Positions 34,204 through 43,524 of a stretch of 64,000 bases of DNA are shown piece after piece. The stretch spans positions 62,001 through 126,000 of the forward strand of contig CAWIDG010000025.1 of assembly GCA_963834875.1 (NCBI GenBank), read 5' to 3'. The position numbers were made by a program, and so were the translations under genes. Within the stretch, counting starts at the first letter, position 1. Every line of letters starts with the position of its first letter. Under the pieces are notes generated by a model that did no database searches, was not told the DNA's origin, and saw only the letters and a list, made by a program, of their open reading frames with translations. This DNA comes from DATAGF01 sp963834875. Its GTDB lineage: Bacteria; Actinomycetota; Thermoleophilia; Miltoncostaeales; Miltoncostaeaceae.

Positions 34204-35017
34204 TCAGTCTACGTCGCCGCCGCGCCCCTCGGCCGGACGGCCCGGCACGATCCCAGGCGGACGGCGGAGGTGGACCGACGCGTAGCGGAGGCCGGCCGGC
34301 CCCGCGCGCGCCGCGCGCTCACAGCCCGCGGGGACGAGCGCCCCCCAGCCCGCGCTCACCTGGTGGGCGCGGCCGTTGACCACGAACTCGCCCCCGCCGT
34401 CCAGCACGATCCAGAGGACGTCGCGCTCCGAGTTGACGTGGGGATCGACGCCCGCGCCGGGCGGCCAGACGACCACGTTGACGTTGAGATCGTCGCTGCG
34501 GGCGGACCACGCCACGCCGCGGCCCTCGTGGAGCGTGGAGGTCCGCGACGGCCGCCGTCCCGCGCCGGGCGCGGTCGGCCCCGGGCAGCCGCAACGCCGC
34601 GAGCCGCTCGTCGTCCACGTCCTGCTCGATGAGGGGGAACAGCACCCGCTCCTCCAGCCGCACGTGGGCCTCCAGCAGCTCGCCGGCATCCTGCAGCAGG
34701 TCGCCCGGAACCGCCCCGTCGGCGACCGCGGCGGCGATCCGCCCGGCGAGGGCGTGCAGCTGCACGTGCTGCAGCAGCGCGCGCACGAGCGGCTCCGGCG
34801 GGTCCCCGCCGCCGTCGGTCGCGAGCAGGGGGAAGAGGTCCTCCTCCTCGGCGCGGAAGTGGGGCACGGCGTGCCCGGCGAAGAACGCGCCGAAGCGAAG
34901 GCCCGCCTCCAGGCGGCCCGGCGCGTCGGCGCCCGCGGCCCGCCGCGCCGCGGCGGCCTCGACCAGCGCGCCGTGATGGTCGCGCGAGAGCGGGGCCAGC
35001 GCGGGATGACGCCTCAT
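34204..35017 (-). CDS. hemerythrin-cupin fusion protein, one frameshift
   Basis: The N-terminal part (about residues 1-155) is a hemerythrin four-helix bundle: PLSRDHHGALVEA, FAGHAVPHFRAEEEDLFPLL, LLQHVQLHALAGRI and LLEAHVRLEERVLFPLIE supply the His/Glu ligands of a di-iron site. After a frame change near 34545 a cupin follows: STLHEGRGVAWSARSDDLNV, VVVWPPGAGVDPHVNSERD and LWIVLDGGGEFVVNGRAHQVSAGWGALVPAG. Both parts appear to be one gene, because the open frames overlap and no start fits the cupin alone. The ATG overlaps the stop of the HxlR regulator. Likely a redox or oxygen/NO-responsive sensor or detoxification protein. Confidence 0.72.
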
Positions 35018-35376
35018 CGCCGGGCGACCGGCGGGCGCCTCGTCTCCGCGTCCTCGGCGGCGTCGTCCCAGTCCTCCACCCACGCCTCGATCTCGTGCAC
35101 GACGCGGGAGAGGGCCTCGCCCTTCGGGGTGAGGCGGTACTCGACCACCCCGCCGCCGCGCTCGCGCCGTTCCATCAGCCCGGCCGCCTCCAGCTCACGC
35201 AGCCGCTCGGCCAGCAGCCGGGCCGAGAGCCCGTCGACCGAGCCGCGGATCTCCGTGAAGCGGGCGGGGCCCTCCATGGTCGCCCGGATCACCGCGGCGC
35301 TCCAGCGCCGGCCGAGCAGCTCGGCCGCGCGCTGGTAGCGCTGGCAGACCGGGGGGATGGAGCGGCAGCGATCCAT
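35014..35376 (-). CDS. HxlR-family transcriptional regulator (120 aa)
   Basis: Winged-helix regulator of the MarR-like HxlR family: CQRYQRAAELLGRRWSAAVIRATMEG, RFTEIRGSVDGLSARLLAERLRELE and VVEYRLTPKGEALSRVVHEIEAW. Two cysteines near the N-terminus (MDRCRSIPPVC) could sense redox or electrophiles, as in other HxlR proteins. The ATGA overlap places it at the head of an operon with the hemerythrin-cupin gene, which it probably regulates. Confidence 0.92.
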   Translation of the reverse strand: MDRCRSIPPVCQRYQRAAELLGRRWSAAVIRATMEGPARFTEIRGSVDGLSARLLAERLRELEAAGLMERRERGGGVVEYRLTPKGEALSRVVHEIEAWVEDWDDAAEDAETRRPPVARR

Positions 35377-35386
35377 CGCCGGAAGG

Positions 35387-37733
<2,347 letters not shown>

Positions 37734-37768
37734 GTCGGATCTCCCGCGGAGGGTGGGACACGGGCGGC

Positions 37769-37818
37769 GGTTACCTCGCGTAACCCACCGGTGTCCGTGG
37801 AGGTTACCGCGAGTAACC
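37769..37818. promoter_or_regulatory. pair of GGTTAC-N5-GTAACC palindromes upstream of lon
   Basis: GGTTACCTCGCGTAACC at 37769-37785 and GGTTACCGCGAGTAACC at 37802-37818. Each is a perfect 6-bp inverted repeat with a five-base centre; centres are 33 bases apart, about three helical turns. They lie 36-85 bases upstream of the lon ATG on the minus strand. They do not match HAIR; they look like a cooperative operator for an unidentified dimeric regulator. Confidence 0.65.
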
Positions 37819-38633
37819 AGCGATGCAAAGGGTTGTCCTGGCGGGACGCGTTCAGCCGGCGAGCTGGCACTTTGGACGTCGTTGGAGATTGCGCCCGCAG
37901 CCGCGACCTCGGCTGGAGAAGGTCACGGAGGCGCCAGCCGGCGCGCCTCGCCGGCGACTCGGTCGAGGATCGAAGCGCGAAGGGTCATGAGCAGGACGCA
38001 TCAGGTCGTCGGTGCACGCCGGTCGAGGCACGCGCCGGCTCGGCGCTGCGCCGGCCGGCGCGCTGCCATGGCGTGCGGTCGCTGCCGTGCTCACGCTCGA
38101 GGGCGCGCGCCAGCCGGAGGCCGGCGACGTACGGCTACTCGGAAGAAGGGTCGAGTCTTGCACTCGAGGGCTCGGCCAGCGTACGTCAGGCGACGTACGC
38201 GCATGGCGCCTGATCGGGCTCGCGACGTCCGCACGTCCCCGAGCCGGCAAGCGCTACGACCAGGAGGCCCAGATCGCGATCGTCACGCTCGGCCTCGAGC
38301 CAGCACTGGCCTGCGGCTCGAGGTAAGCGCACCTACGACTGGAGCCGCCCACGACCGGGCGCTGACCACCGTCCTCGACGTACGGGCGTGCAAGACCGCC
38401 GTGGGCCCGACGGTCGCTCGGATCCGTCGCGGCCCTCGAGCGCCTGAGCGACCCGGTCGAGGCTCACGGAACGCGTCAGGACACCCGCAGGCCTGGCCCC
38501 GGTCGTCTGGAAGTACGAGGTCCGGGCGGCGAAGTTCATCTGCCCCGTCGTGCGGCGGCGGCGGGTCTCGGCCCCGGGTCCAGGGCGCCGGGACGGGGCG
38601 TAGGCGAGCGGAGGCTGACGCCGGGCGCGGCAG
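37819..38633. other. 815-bp stretch without a recognisable gene
   Basis: Frames are open because of high GC, but none shows a domain, a ribosome site or a family motif. Seen inside are CGACGTACG at 38125-38133 and 38376-38384, and a perfect hairpin GCGTACGTC, AGGC, GACGTACGC at 38179-38200. The text AVLTLEGARQPEAGDVRLLGR (38080-38145) faintly resembles an ABC-ATPase fragment. It may be an old insertion or gene remnant. Confidence 0.4.
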
Positions 38634-38639
38634 TATGGT
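38634..38639 (+). promoter_or_regulatory. leaderless -10 box TATGGT for the LysR gene
   Basis: TATGGT ends 7 bases before the GTG at 38647, which gives the usual LysR N-terminus. Confidence 0.5.
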
Positions 38640-38646
38640 TGCGCGC

Positions 38647-39555
38647 GTGGACCTCCGCCACCTCGTGACCCTCCGCACGGTGGTCAACAAGGGCTCCTTC
38701 TCGCAGGCTGCGGAGGAGCTCGAGATCTCCCAGCCCGCGGTGTCGTTCCAGATCCGGGCGCTGGAGGAGCGCCTGGGCCACCGCCTGCTCGATCGCAGCG
38801 GCCGCCGGGTGACGGTGACCGAGGCCGGCGAGGTGGCCTACCGCTACGCGAAGCGGATGATCGGTCTCGAGGCGGAGCTCGAGCGCGAGATGGGCGAGAT
38901 CGGCACGCGCGTGTCCGGCCGCCTGGTGCTGGGCTCGTCAACCGGGCCGGGAGAGCTGCTGCTGCCCCGCCTGCTGGGGGCCTTCCACGAGGCGTACCCC
39001 GACGTCCGCGTGAGCCTGATGGTCAGCGACACCCAGACCGTCTGCGAGCGGGTGCTCGACGACGAGCTGGAGCTCGGCGTCGTCGGCGCCGCCCGGCCCC
39101 AGCGGGGGCTCGAGTTCGAGCCCTTCCTGCGCGACGAGCTGGTCGTGATCGTCCCGCCCGGGCACCACCTGGCCGCCCAGCCCGCCGTGACCCTCGAGGG
39201 CCTCGTGGCCGAGCCGATGCTGCTCCAGCAGGAGGGCTCCGGCGTGCGCTCGGTCGTCGAGGCCGCCATGCGCGAGGGCGGCCTGCGCGATCGCGACCTG
39301 CACGTGGCGATGGAGCTCGGCCTGCAGCAGTCCGTCAAGGCCGCCGTGCTCGACGGGTTCGGGATCACCGTGATCTCGCGCCTGGCGGTGGAGCGGGAGG
39401 TCGCCGAGGGGAGCCTGGTTGCGCTGCGCCTGGAAGGGCCCGGGCTCGAGCGCCACTTCTTCTCCGTCCGCCATGCCGGGCGGACGCCGAAGCGCGTCAC
39501 GTCGACGTTCCTCGACTTCGCCAAGGCCGAGCTCGGGGAGATCGCCGCTGCATAA
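38647..39555 (+). CDS. LysR-family regulator next to sulfur genes (302 aa)
   Basis: MDLRHLVTLRTVVNKGSFSQAAEELEISQPAVSFQIRALE is a typical LysR HTH; the effector domain follows (VSGRLVLGSSTGPGELLLP, FHEAYPDVRVSLMVSDTQT, LDGFGITVISRLAVERE). GTG 38647 is preferred over an in-frame ATG at 38635 because a TATGGT box ends 7 bases upstream and this is the conserved start. It lies 47 bases before, and in the same direction as, the flavoprotein-PSL synthase-ATP sulfurylase operon, so it is the best candidate regulator of that operon, in the manner of CysB/Cbl-type LysR proteins. That link is an inference. Confidence 0.9.
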   Translation: MDLRHLVTLRTVVNKGSFSQAAEELEISQPAVSFQIRALEERLGHRLLDRSGRRVTVTEAGEVAYRYAKRMIGLEAELEREMGEIGTRVSGRLVLGSSTGPGELLLPRLLGAFHEAYPDVRVSLMVSDTQTVCERVLDDELELGVVGAARPQRGLEFEPFLRDELVVIVPPGHHLAAQPAVTLEGLVAEPMLLQQEGSGVRSVVEAAMREGGLRDRDLHVAMELGLQQSVKAAVLDGFGITVISRLAVEREVAEGSLVALRLEGPGLERHFFSVRHAGRTPKRVTSTFLDFAKAELGEIAAA

Positions 39556-39589
39556 GGCCCGCTTATTGGAAGCATCGGCGGCGGTCGGC

Positions 39590-39595
39590 TAGGCT
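39590..39595 (+). promoter_or_regulatory. leaderless -10 box TAGGCT of the sulfur operon
   Basis: TAGGCT ends 6 bases before the GTG at 39602; TTGGAA at 39567-39572, about 17 bases upstream, could be its -35. Confidence 0.5.
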
Positions 39596-39601
39596 CGCCG
39601 G

Positions 39602-40828
39602 GTGTCGAGGTCCAGCGACGCGCGCGCCGACGTGCTCGTGGTCGGGTCGGGGGGCGCCGGGATGTCGGCCGTCCTCGCCGCCCGCGCGGCCGGCGCCGGC
39701 GTGGTCGTGGTCACGAAGTCGGCCCTGGGCGCCGGCAACACCGGCCGTGCCCAGGGCGGCATCCAGGCGGCGATCGGCGAGGAGGACTCCACCGAGTCGC
39801 ACTTCGATGACACCTTCGCCGCCGGCCATCGCGCGGCGCGGCCGCAGCTCGTCCGCACCCTGACGGACGGGGGGCCCGGAGCCGTCGCCTGGCTCGAGTC
39901 GCTCGGGGTGGGATTCAGCCGCGATGAGGGCGAGCTGCGGCTCCTGCGCTGCGGCGGTGCCAGCAGGCCTCGGCTGCTGCAGGCGGGCGAGCGAACCGGG
40001 GCCGAGATGGTCAAGGCGCTGCGCGCGGCGGTGCGCGCGAGCGGCGCCGAGGTTCGCGAGGCGACCCGTCTCCTCGAGCTGGCGCCGCGCGGCGACGACT
40101 GGGTCGCGACGCTCGCGCCGAGCGGCAACGGCGGGCGGGCCACCCTGCGGGCCGGGGCCGTCGTGCTCGCCGCCGGCGGCGGCCTGCGCGGCGAGGCCGA
40201 CGCCCTCGGGGTCGGCAGCACCAACCACCCCGACGCGACCCCCGAGGTGCTGCGGATGGCGCTGGAGCTGGGGGCGGAGGGCCGGGAGGTCAACTCCTGG
40301 CAGCGCCACCCGACCGGCTCGCTCTGGCCCGAGGCGCTGGCCGGGTACGCGCTCCCGGAGACCACGCGCGGCTACGGCGCGACCCTCCACGACGCCGAGG
40401 GCGAGCGCTTCGTCAACGAGCTCGCGCCGCGCGACGTGGTCGCCCAGGGGATCATCGACGCCGTCGCGGCGGGCCGCGGGGCGGCCGCCCCGGACGGCCA
40501 GGTGGGCGTCTGGCTCGACACTCCGGCGATCGACCGCGAGAACGGCGCCGGCTTCACCGCCGACCGCCTGGCCTACGTCCACAATCGGTACCTCAAGGCG
40601 GGGCTCGACATCACCCGGGAGCGTGTGCTCGTCTATCCCGTGCTGCACTACCGCAACGGGGGGCTTGCGATCGACGAGCGCGCGGCGACCACGCTTCCGG
40701 GCCTGTTCGCCGCGGGCGAGATCGCCGGCGGCGTGCACGGCTCCAACCGCCTGATGGGCAACTCGCTGCTCGACACGGTCGTCTACGGGCGCCGCGCCGG
40801 CGCCTCGGCCGCGGAGGCCGCCGCATGA
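39602..40828 (+). CDS. SdhA/NadB/AprA-type FAD-dependent oxidoreductase, short form (408 aa)
   Basis: FAD-binding flavoprotein of the succinate dehydrogenase/fumarate reductase/L-aspartate oxidase superfamily. Dinucleotide fold ADVLVVGSGGAGMSAVLAA, GNTGRAQGGIQAA, then active-site landmarks WQRHPTGSLWPEAL, FVNELAPRDVVAQGI and YPVLHYRNGGLAIDE, and the FAD-binding C-terminus AGEIAGGVHGSNRLMGNSLLD. The protein stops right after this, so the C-terminal helical domain of NadB, SdhA and AprA is absent. GTG start in leaderless context; its stop overlaps the next start. Next to phosphosulfolactate synthase and ATP sulfurylase it may act on a sulfur intermediate, but retained dicarboxylate-site residues also allow a dicarboxylate substrate. 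Confidence 0.82.
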   Translation: MSRSSDARADVLVVGSGGAGMSAVLAARAAGAGVVVVTKSALGAGNTGRAQGGIQAAIGEEDSTESHFDDTFAAGHRAARPQLVRTLTDGGPGAVAWLESLGVGFSRDEGELRLLRCGGASRPRLLQAGERTGAEMVKALRAAVRASGAEVREATRLLELAPRGDDWVATLAPSGNGGRATLRAGAVVLAAGGGLRGEADALGVGSTNHPDATPEVLRMALELGAEGREVNSWQRHPTGSLWPEALAGYALPETTRGYGATLHDAEGERFVNELAPRDVVAQGIIDAVAAGRGAAAPDGQVGVWLDTPAIDRENGAGFTADRLAYVHNRYLKAGLDITRERVLVYPVLHYRNGGLAIDERAATTLPGLFAAGEIAGGVHGSNRLMGNSLLDTVVYGRRAGASAAEAAA

Positions 40829-41655
40829 CGATCGACGCGGGCCCCATGAGCACCGAGCTCGGGACCGCCCCCGGGGCGGGCTTCCTCTCGCTCCCGGGAC
40901 GCCCGCCGAAGCCGCGCCAGGTCGGGGTGACGCACGTCATCGACAAGGGCCTCAGCCTCCCCGCCGTCGAGGGGGTCCTCGAGGCGAGCGGGGACTACAT
41001 CGACATCGTGAAGCTCGGCTGGGGCACCGCCTACGTGACGCGCAACCTGCGCGAGAAGCTCGCGCTCTTCCGCGACGCGGGCATCCCGGTGGTGCTCGGG
41101 GGGACGTTCTGGGAGATCTGCCAGTCCCAGCGGAAGCTCGATGACTGGCGGCGCTGGGTGAGCGACCTCGGGCTGCAGCACGTCGAGATCTCGGACGGCA
41201 CGATCACGCTGGCCCACGACGCCAAGCTCGAGCACATCAGCCGGCTGGCGCAGGACTTCGTCGTCCTCAGCGAGGTCGGCTCCAAGGACCTCGCGACGGT
41301 CATCGCGCCCTACCGCTGGGTCGAGATGATCGAGGCCGAGCTGCGGGCGGGGGCCTGGAAGGTCATCACGGAGGCCCGCGAGACCGGCACCGCCGGCATC
41401 TTCCGGGGCGACGGCGAGGTCAGGATGGGCCTCATCGACGAGATCGTGCACGCCATCGACCCGAACCGACTGATCTTCGAGGCGCCCCTGAAGGCGCAGC
41501 AGGTCTGGTTCATCCGCAAGTTCGGCCCCAACGTCAACCTGGGGAACATCCCACCCGACGAGGTGATACCGCTGGAGACACTACGGCTCGGCCTGCGCGC
41601 CGACACGCTGCTCGACGCCACGACCACCGGGAACGTCAACGGAGCGGGGATTTGA
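40825..41655 (+). CDS. phosphosulfolactate-synthase (ComA)-family protein (276 aa)
   Basis: TIM-barrel enzyme family that adds sulfite to phosphoenolpyruvate to give (2R)-phospho-3-sulfolactate, first step of coenzyme M/sulfolactate synthesis. Motifs: VTHVIDKGLSLPAVEG, YIDIVKLGWGTAYVT, VVLGGTFWEIC, HVEISDGTITL, LSEVGSKD, ITEAREtGTAGIF and LIFEAPLKAQQVWFIRKFGP followed by NVNLGNI. Full length. ATGA overlap with the flavoprotein gene and TTGA overlap with the ATP sulfurylase gene show a tightly coupled operon. Relatives in plants (HSA32) have no proven synthase activity, so the reaction is likely but not certain. Confidence 0.88.
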   Translation: MTIDAGPMSTELGTAPGAGFLSLPGRPPKPRQVGVTHVIDKGLSLPAVEGVLEASGDYIDIVKLGWGTAYVTRNLREKLALFRDAGIPVVLGGTFWEICQSQRKLDDWRRWVSDLGLQHVEISDGTITLAHDAKLEHISRLAQDFVVLSEVGSKDLATVIAPYRWVEMIEAELRAGAWKVITEARETGTAGIFRGDGEVRMGLIDEIVHAIDPNRLIFEAPLKAQQVWFIRKFGPNVNLGNIPPDEVIPLETLRLGLRADTLLDATTTGNVNGAGI

Positions 41656-42821
41656 CCCCCGCCGCCGCGACGCCCGGGCCCATCGCCCCGCACGGGGGCG
41701 CGCTCGTCGAGCGCTTCGACGACTCGCTGGACGAGGGGGGCGGGCGGCCCCGGGTCACCCTCACCGCCCGCCAGCAGGCCGATCTCGACCTCATCGCCGC
41801 GGGCGCCCTCTCGCCGCTCGACGGCTTCATGGGCCGCGAGGCCTACGAGGCCGTGGTCGAGGACATGCGCCTGCCGAGCGGGCTCGCGTGGTCCGTGCCG
41901 GTGACGCTGGGGGTCGCACCCGACGAGCTGGAGGGCGCCGGCACCGCTGACGAGGTGGAGCTCGTGGACGAGGGCGGGCGCTTCCTCGGCGTCATGGAGG
42001 TCACCGACCGCTACGAGACCGACCCCGCCCGCGAGGCGCGCCTGGTCTTCGGCACGGAGGACGCCGCGCACCCCGGGGTCGCCTCGCTCTACGCCCACGG
42101 GACGACGGCCCTCGCGGGCCCGGTGCGGGTGGCGGCCCGGATGCCGCTCGACCCGGCCGCCGTGCCGTTCCTGCTCGACCCGCGGCGCTCGCGGGAGGAG
42201 TTCGACGCACGCGGCTGGCGGAGCGTGGTCGGCTTCCAGACGCGCAACCCGATCCACCGGGCGCACGAGTACCTCACCAAGGTCGCGCTCGAGACGGTCG
42301 ACGGCCTCTTCATCCACCCGCTGGTCGGCGAGACCAAGAGCGACGACATCCCCGCCGACGTGCGGATGCGCTGCTACGAGGTGCTGATCGAGGGCTACTA
42401 CCCGCAGGAGCGGGTGGTGCTGGGCGTCCTGCCGGCGGCCATGCGCTACGCGGGGCCCCGCGAGGCCGTGCTGCACGCGATCATGCGCCAGAACTACGGC
42501 TGCACCCACTTCATCGTGGGCCGCGACCACGCGGGCGTGGGCGACTACTACGGCACCTACGACGCCCACCGCGTCTTCGACGACATCAGCGCGGACGAGC
42601 TGGCGATCCAGCCGCTCTTCTTCGAGCACTCCTTCTGGTGCAACCTGACCGGCGGGATGGCGACGACGAAGACCTCCCCCGCGGCGCCCGAGGACCGCGT
42701 CTTCCTCTCGGGCACGAAGGTCCGCGAGATGCTCGGCCGCGGCGAGATCCCGCCGGTGGAGTTCACCCGCCCCGAGGTCGCGAAGGTGCTCATCGAGGCG
42801 TACTCGGGGACGCCCGCCTAG
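41652..42821 (+). CDS. sat: sulfate adenylyltransferase (ATP sulfurylase) (389 aa)
   Basis: Makes adenosine 5'-phosphosulfate from ATP and sulfate. It is the homo-oligomeric Sat type, not CysDN: ALSPLDGFMGREAYEAVVEDMRLP, the nucleotide-binding GFQTRNPIHRAHEYLTKVAL near residue 195, and FIVGRDHAGVGDYYGTYDA, then FEHSFWCNLTGGMATTKT and LSGTKVREMLGRGEIPP. No C-terminal APS-kinase domain. TTG start in TTGA overlap with the preceding stop. Third gene of the operon and intact. Supplies APS for sulfite formation, which the PSL-synthase-like protein could consume. Confidence 0.95.
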   Translation: MTPAAATPGPIAPHGGALVERFDDSLDEGGGRPRVTLTARQQADLDLIAAGALSPLDGFMGREAYEAVVEDMRLPSGLAWSVPVTLGVAPDELEGAGTADEVELVDEGGRFLGVMEVTDRYETDPAREARLVFGTEDAAHPGVASLYAHGTTALAGPVRVAARMPLDPAAVPFLLDPRRSREEFDARGWRSVVGFQTRNPIHRAHEYLTKVALETVDGLFIHPLVGETKSDDIPADVRMRCYEVLIEGYYPQERVVLGVLPAAMRYAGPREAVLHAIMRQNYGCTHFIVGRDHAGVGDYYGTYDAHRVFDDISADELAIQPLFFEHSFWCNLTGGMATTKTSPAAPEDRVFLSGTKVREMLGRGEIPPVEFTRPEVAKVLIEAYSGTPA

Positions 42822-42840
42822 TCAACGATCGACCCCGCGC

Positions 42841-43467
42841 TCAGGGGTCGAGCGGCGTGAAGACCCAGTCGGTGTCCTCGGCGATCTGGTGGCAGCCCCA
42901 GCAGGTCGCGCCGGTCAGCGAGGCGTCCGTCGCGAAGGCGGCGTCCGGGCTGGAGCGCTTGTACTCCACGAACTCCCAGTCGCCGTGGGCGGGGTCGACC
43001 CCCTGGATCTTGCGCATGATCGCGGCGAGCGTGATGGCGCCGTCGGTGCGGGCCGCCTTCACCAGGATCGTGCCCACCGGGAACTCGCCGCCGCGGGTCA
43101 GCCGCGCACGCGGGACGCTCACGTAGACGTCCTTGGTGCCGCGGTGGGCGTCGAAGCCGACCCGCCGGGTCTGCGGCGAGTCGGGCGGGATCGGCTCGGC
43201 GTTGAGGCGGTCCCAGCGCTGGAAGCCCGCCGTGAACGCCGGCAGCCCGGCGAGCGCCTTGGGTCTGGGCTTCGGCTTCGGCGCGGGGGCGGGCGCCGGC
43301 GCCGTGGTCGCGGGCGGGGCGGTCGCCGCGGGCGGGGCCGTCGTCGCGTCGCCGGCGCCGGCGGAGCCCGCGTCGTCGCCCCCGCAGGCCGCCAGGCCGA
43401 GCCCGAGCCCGGTGGCGAGCAGCAGCGCGGCGGCGCGGCGGCGCGGGTCCACGGCCCCCATCCTCAC
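42841..43467 (-). CDS. cytochrome P460-family lipoprotein (208 aa)
   Basis: Exported lipoprotein: a basic N-terminus, hydrophobic AALLLATGLGLGLAAC with a lipobox cysteine, then a Pro/Ala/Lys-rich linker. The C-terminal domain is P460-like: FQRWDRLNAEPIPPDSPQT, RRVGFDAHRGTKDVYV, FPVGTILVKAARTDG and KIQGVDPAHGDWEFVEYK, with the c-heme motif CWGCH near the end (LTGATCWGCHQIAEDTDWVF). P460 proteins oxidise hydroxylamine or NO or act as c'-beta cytochromes. Transcribed toward the sat gene end, convergent with the sulfur operon; no maturation genes nearby. Confidence 0.85.
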   Translation of the reverse strand: MRMGAVDPRRRAAALLLATGLGLGLAACGGDDAGSAGAGDATTAPPAATAPPATTAPAPAPAPKPKPRPKALAGLPAFTAGFQRWDRLNAEPIPPDSPQTRRVGFDAHRGTKDVYVSVPRARLTRGGEFPVGTILVKAARTDGAITLAAIMRKIQGVDPAHGDWEFVEYKRSSPDAAFATDASLTGATCWGCHQIAEDTDWVFTPLDP

Positions 43468-43524
43468 CTCGGGTGCCGCGCGCCGCCACCACGTTTCATG
43501 GACCTGTAAGGAAACCGGGCTCGA

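Noticed and set aside
38012..38326. A 104-codon frame with faint ABC-ATPase-like text
   Set aside because: No Walker A/B or signature motif and no ribosome site; similarity is limited to a short stretch.
39602..40828. Calling the flavoprotein AprA (APS reductase)
   Set aside because: It lacks the C-terminal domain and no AprB-like ferredoxin gene is adjacent; active-site motifs look more like SDH/NadB. Kept only as a hypothesis.
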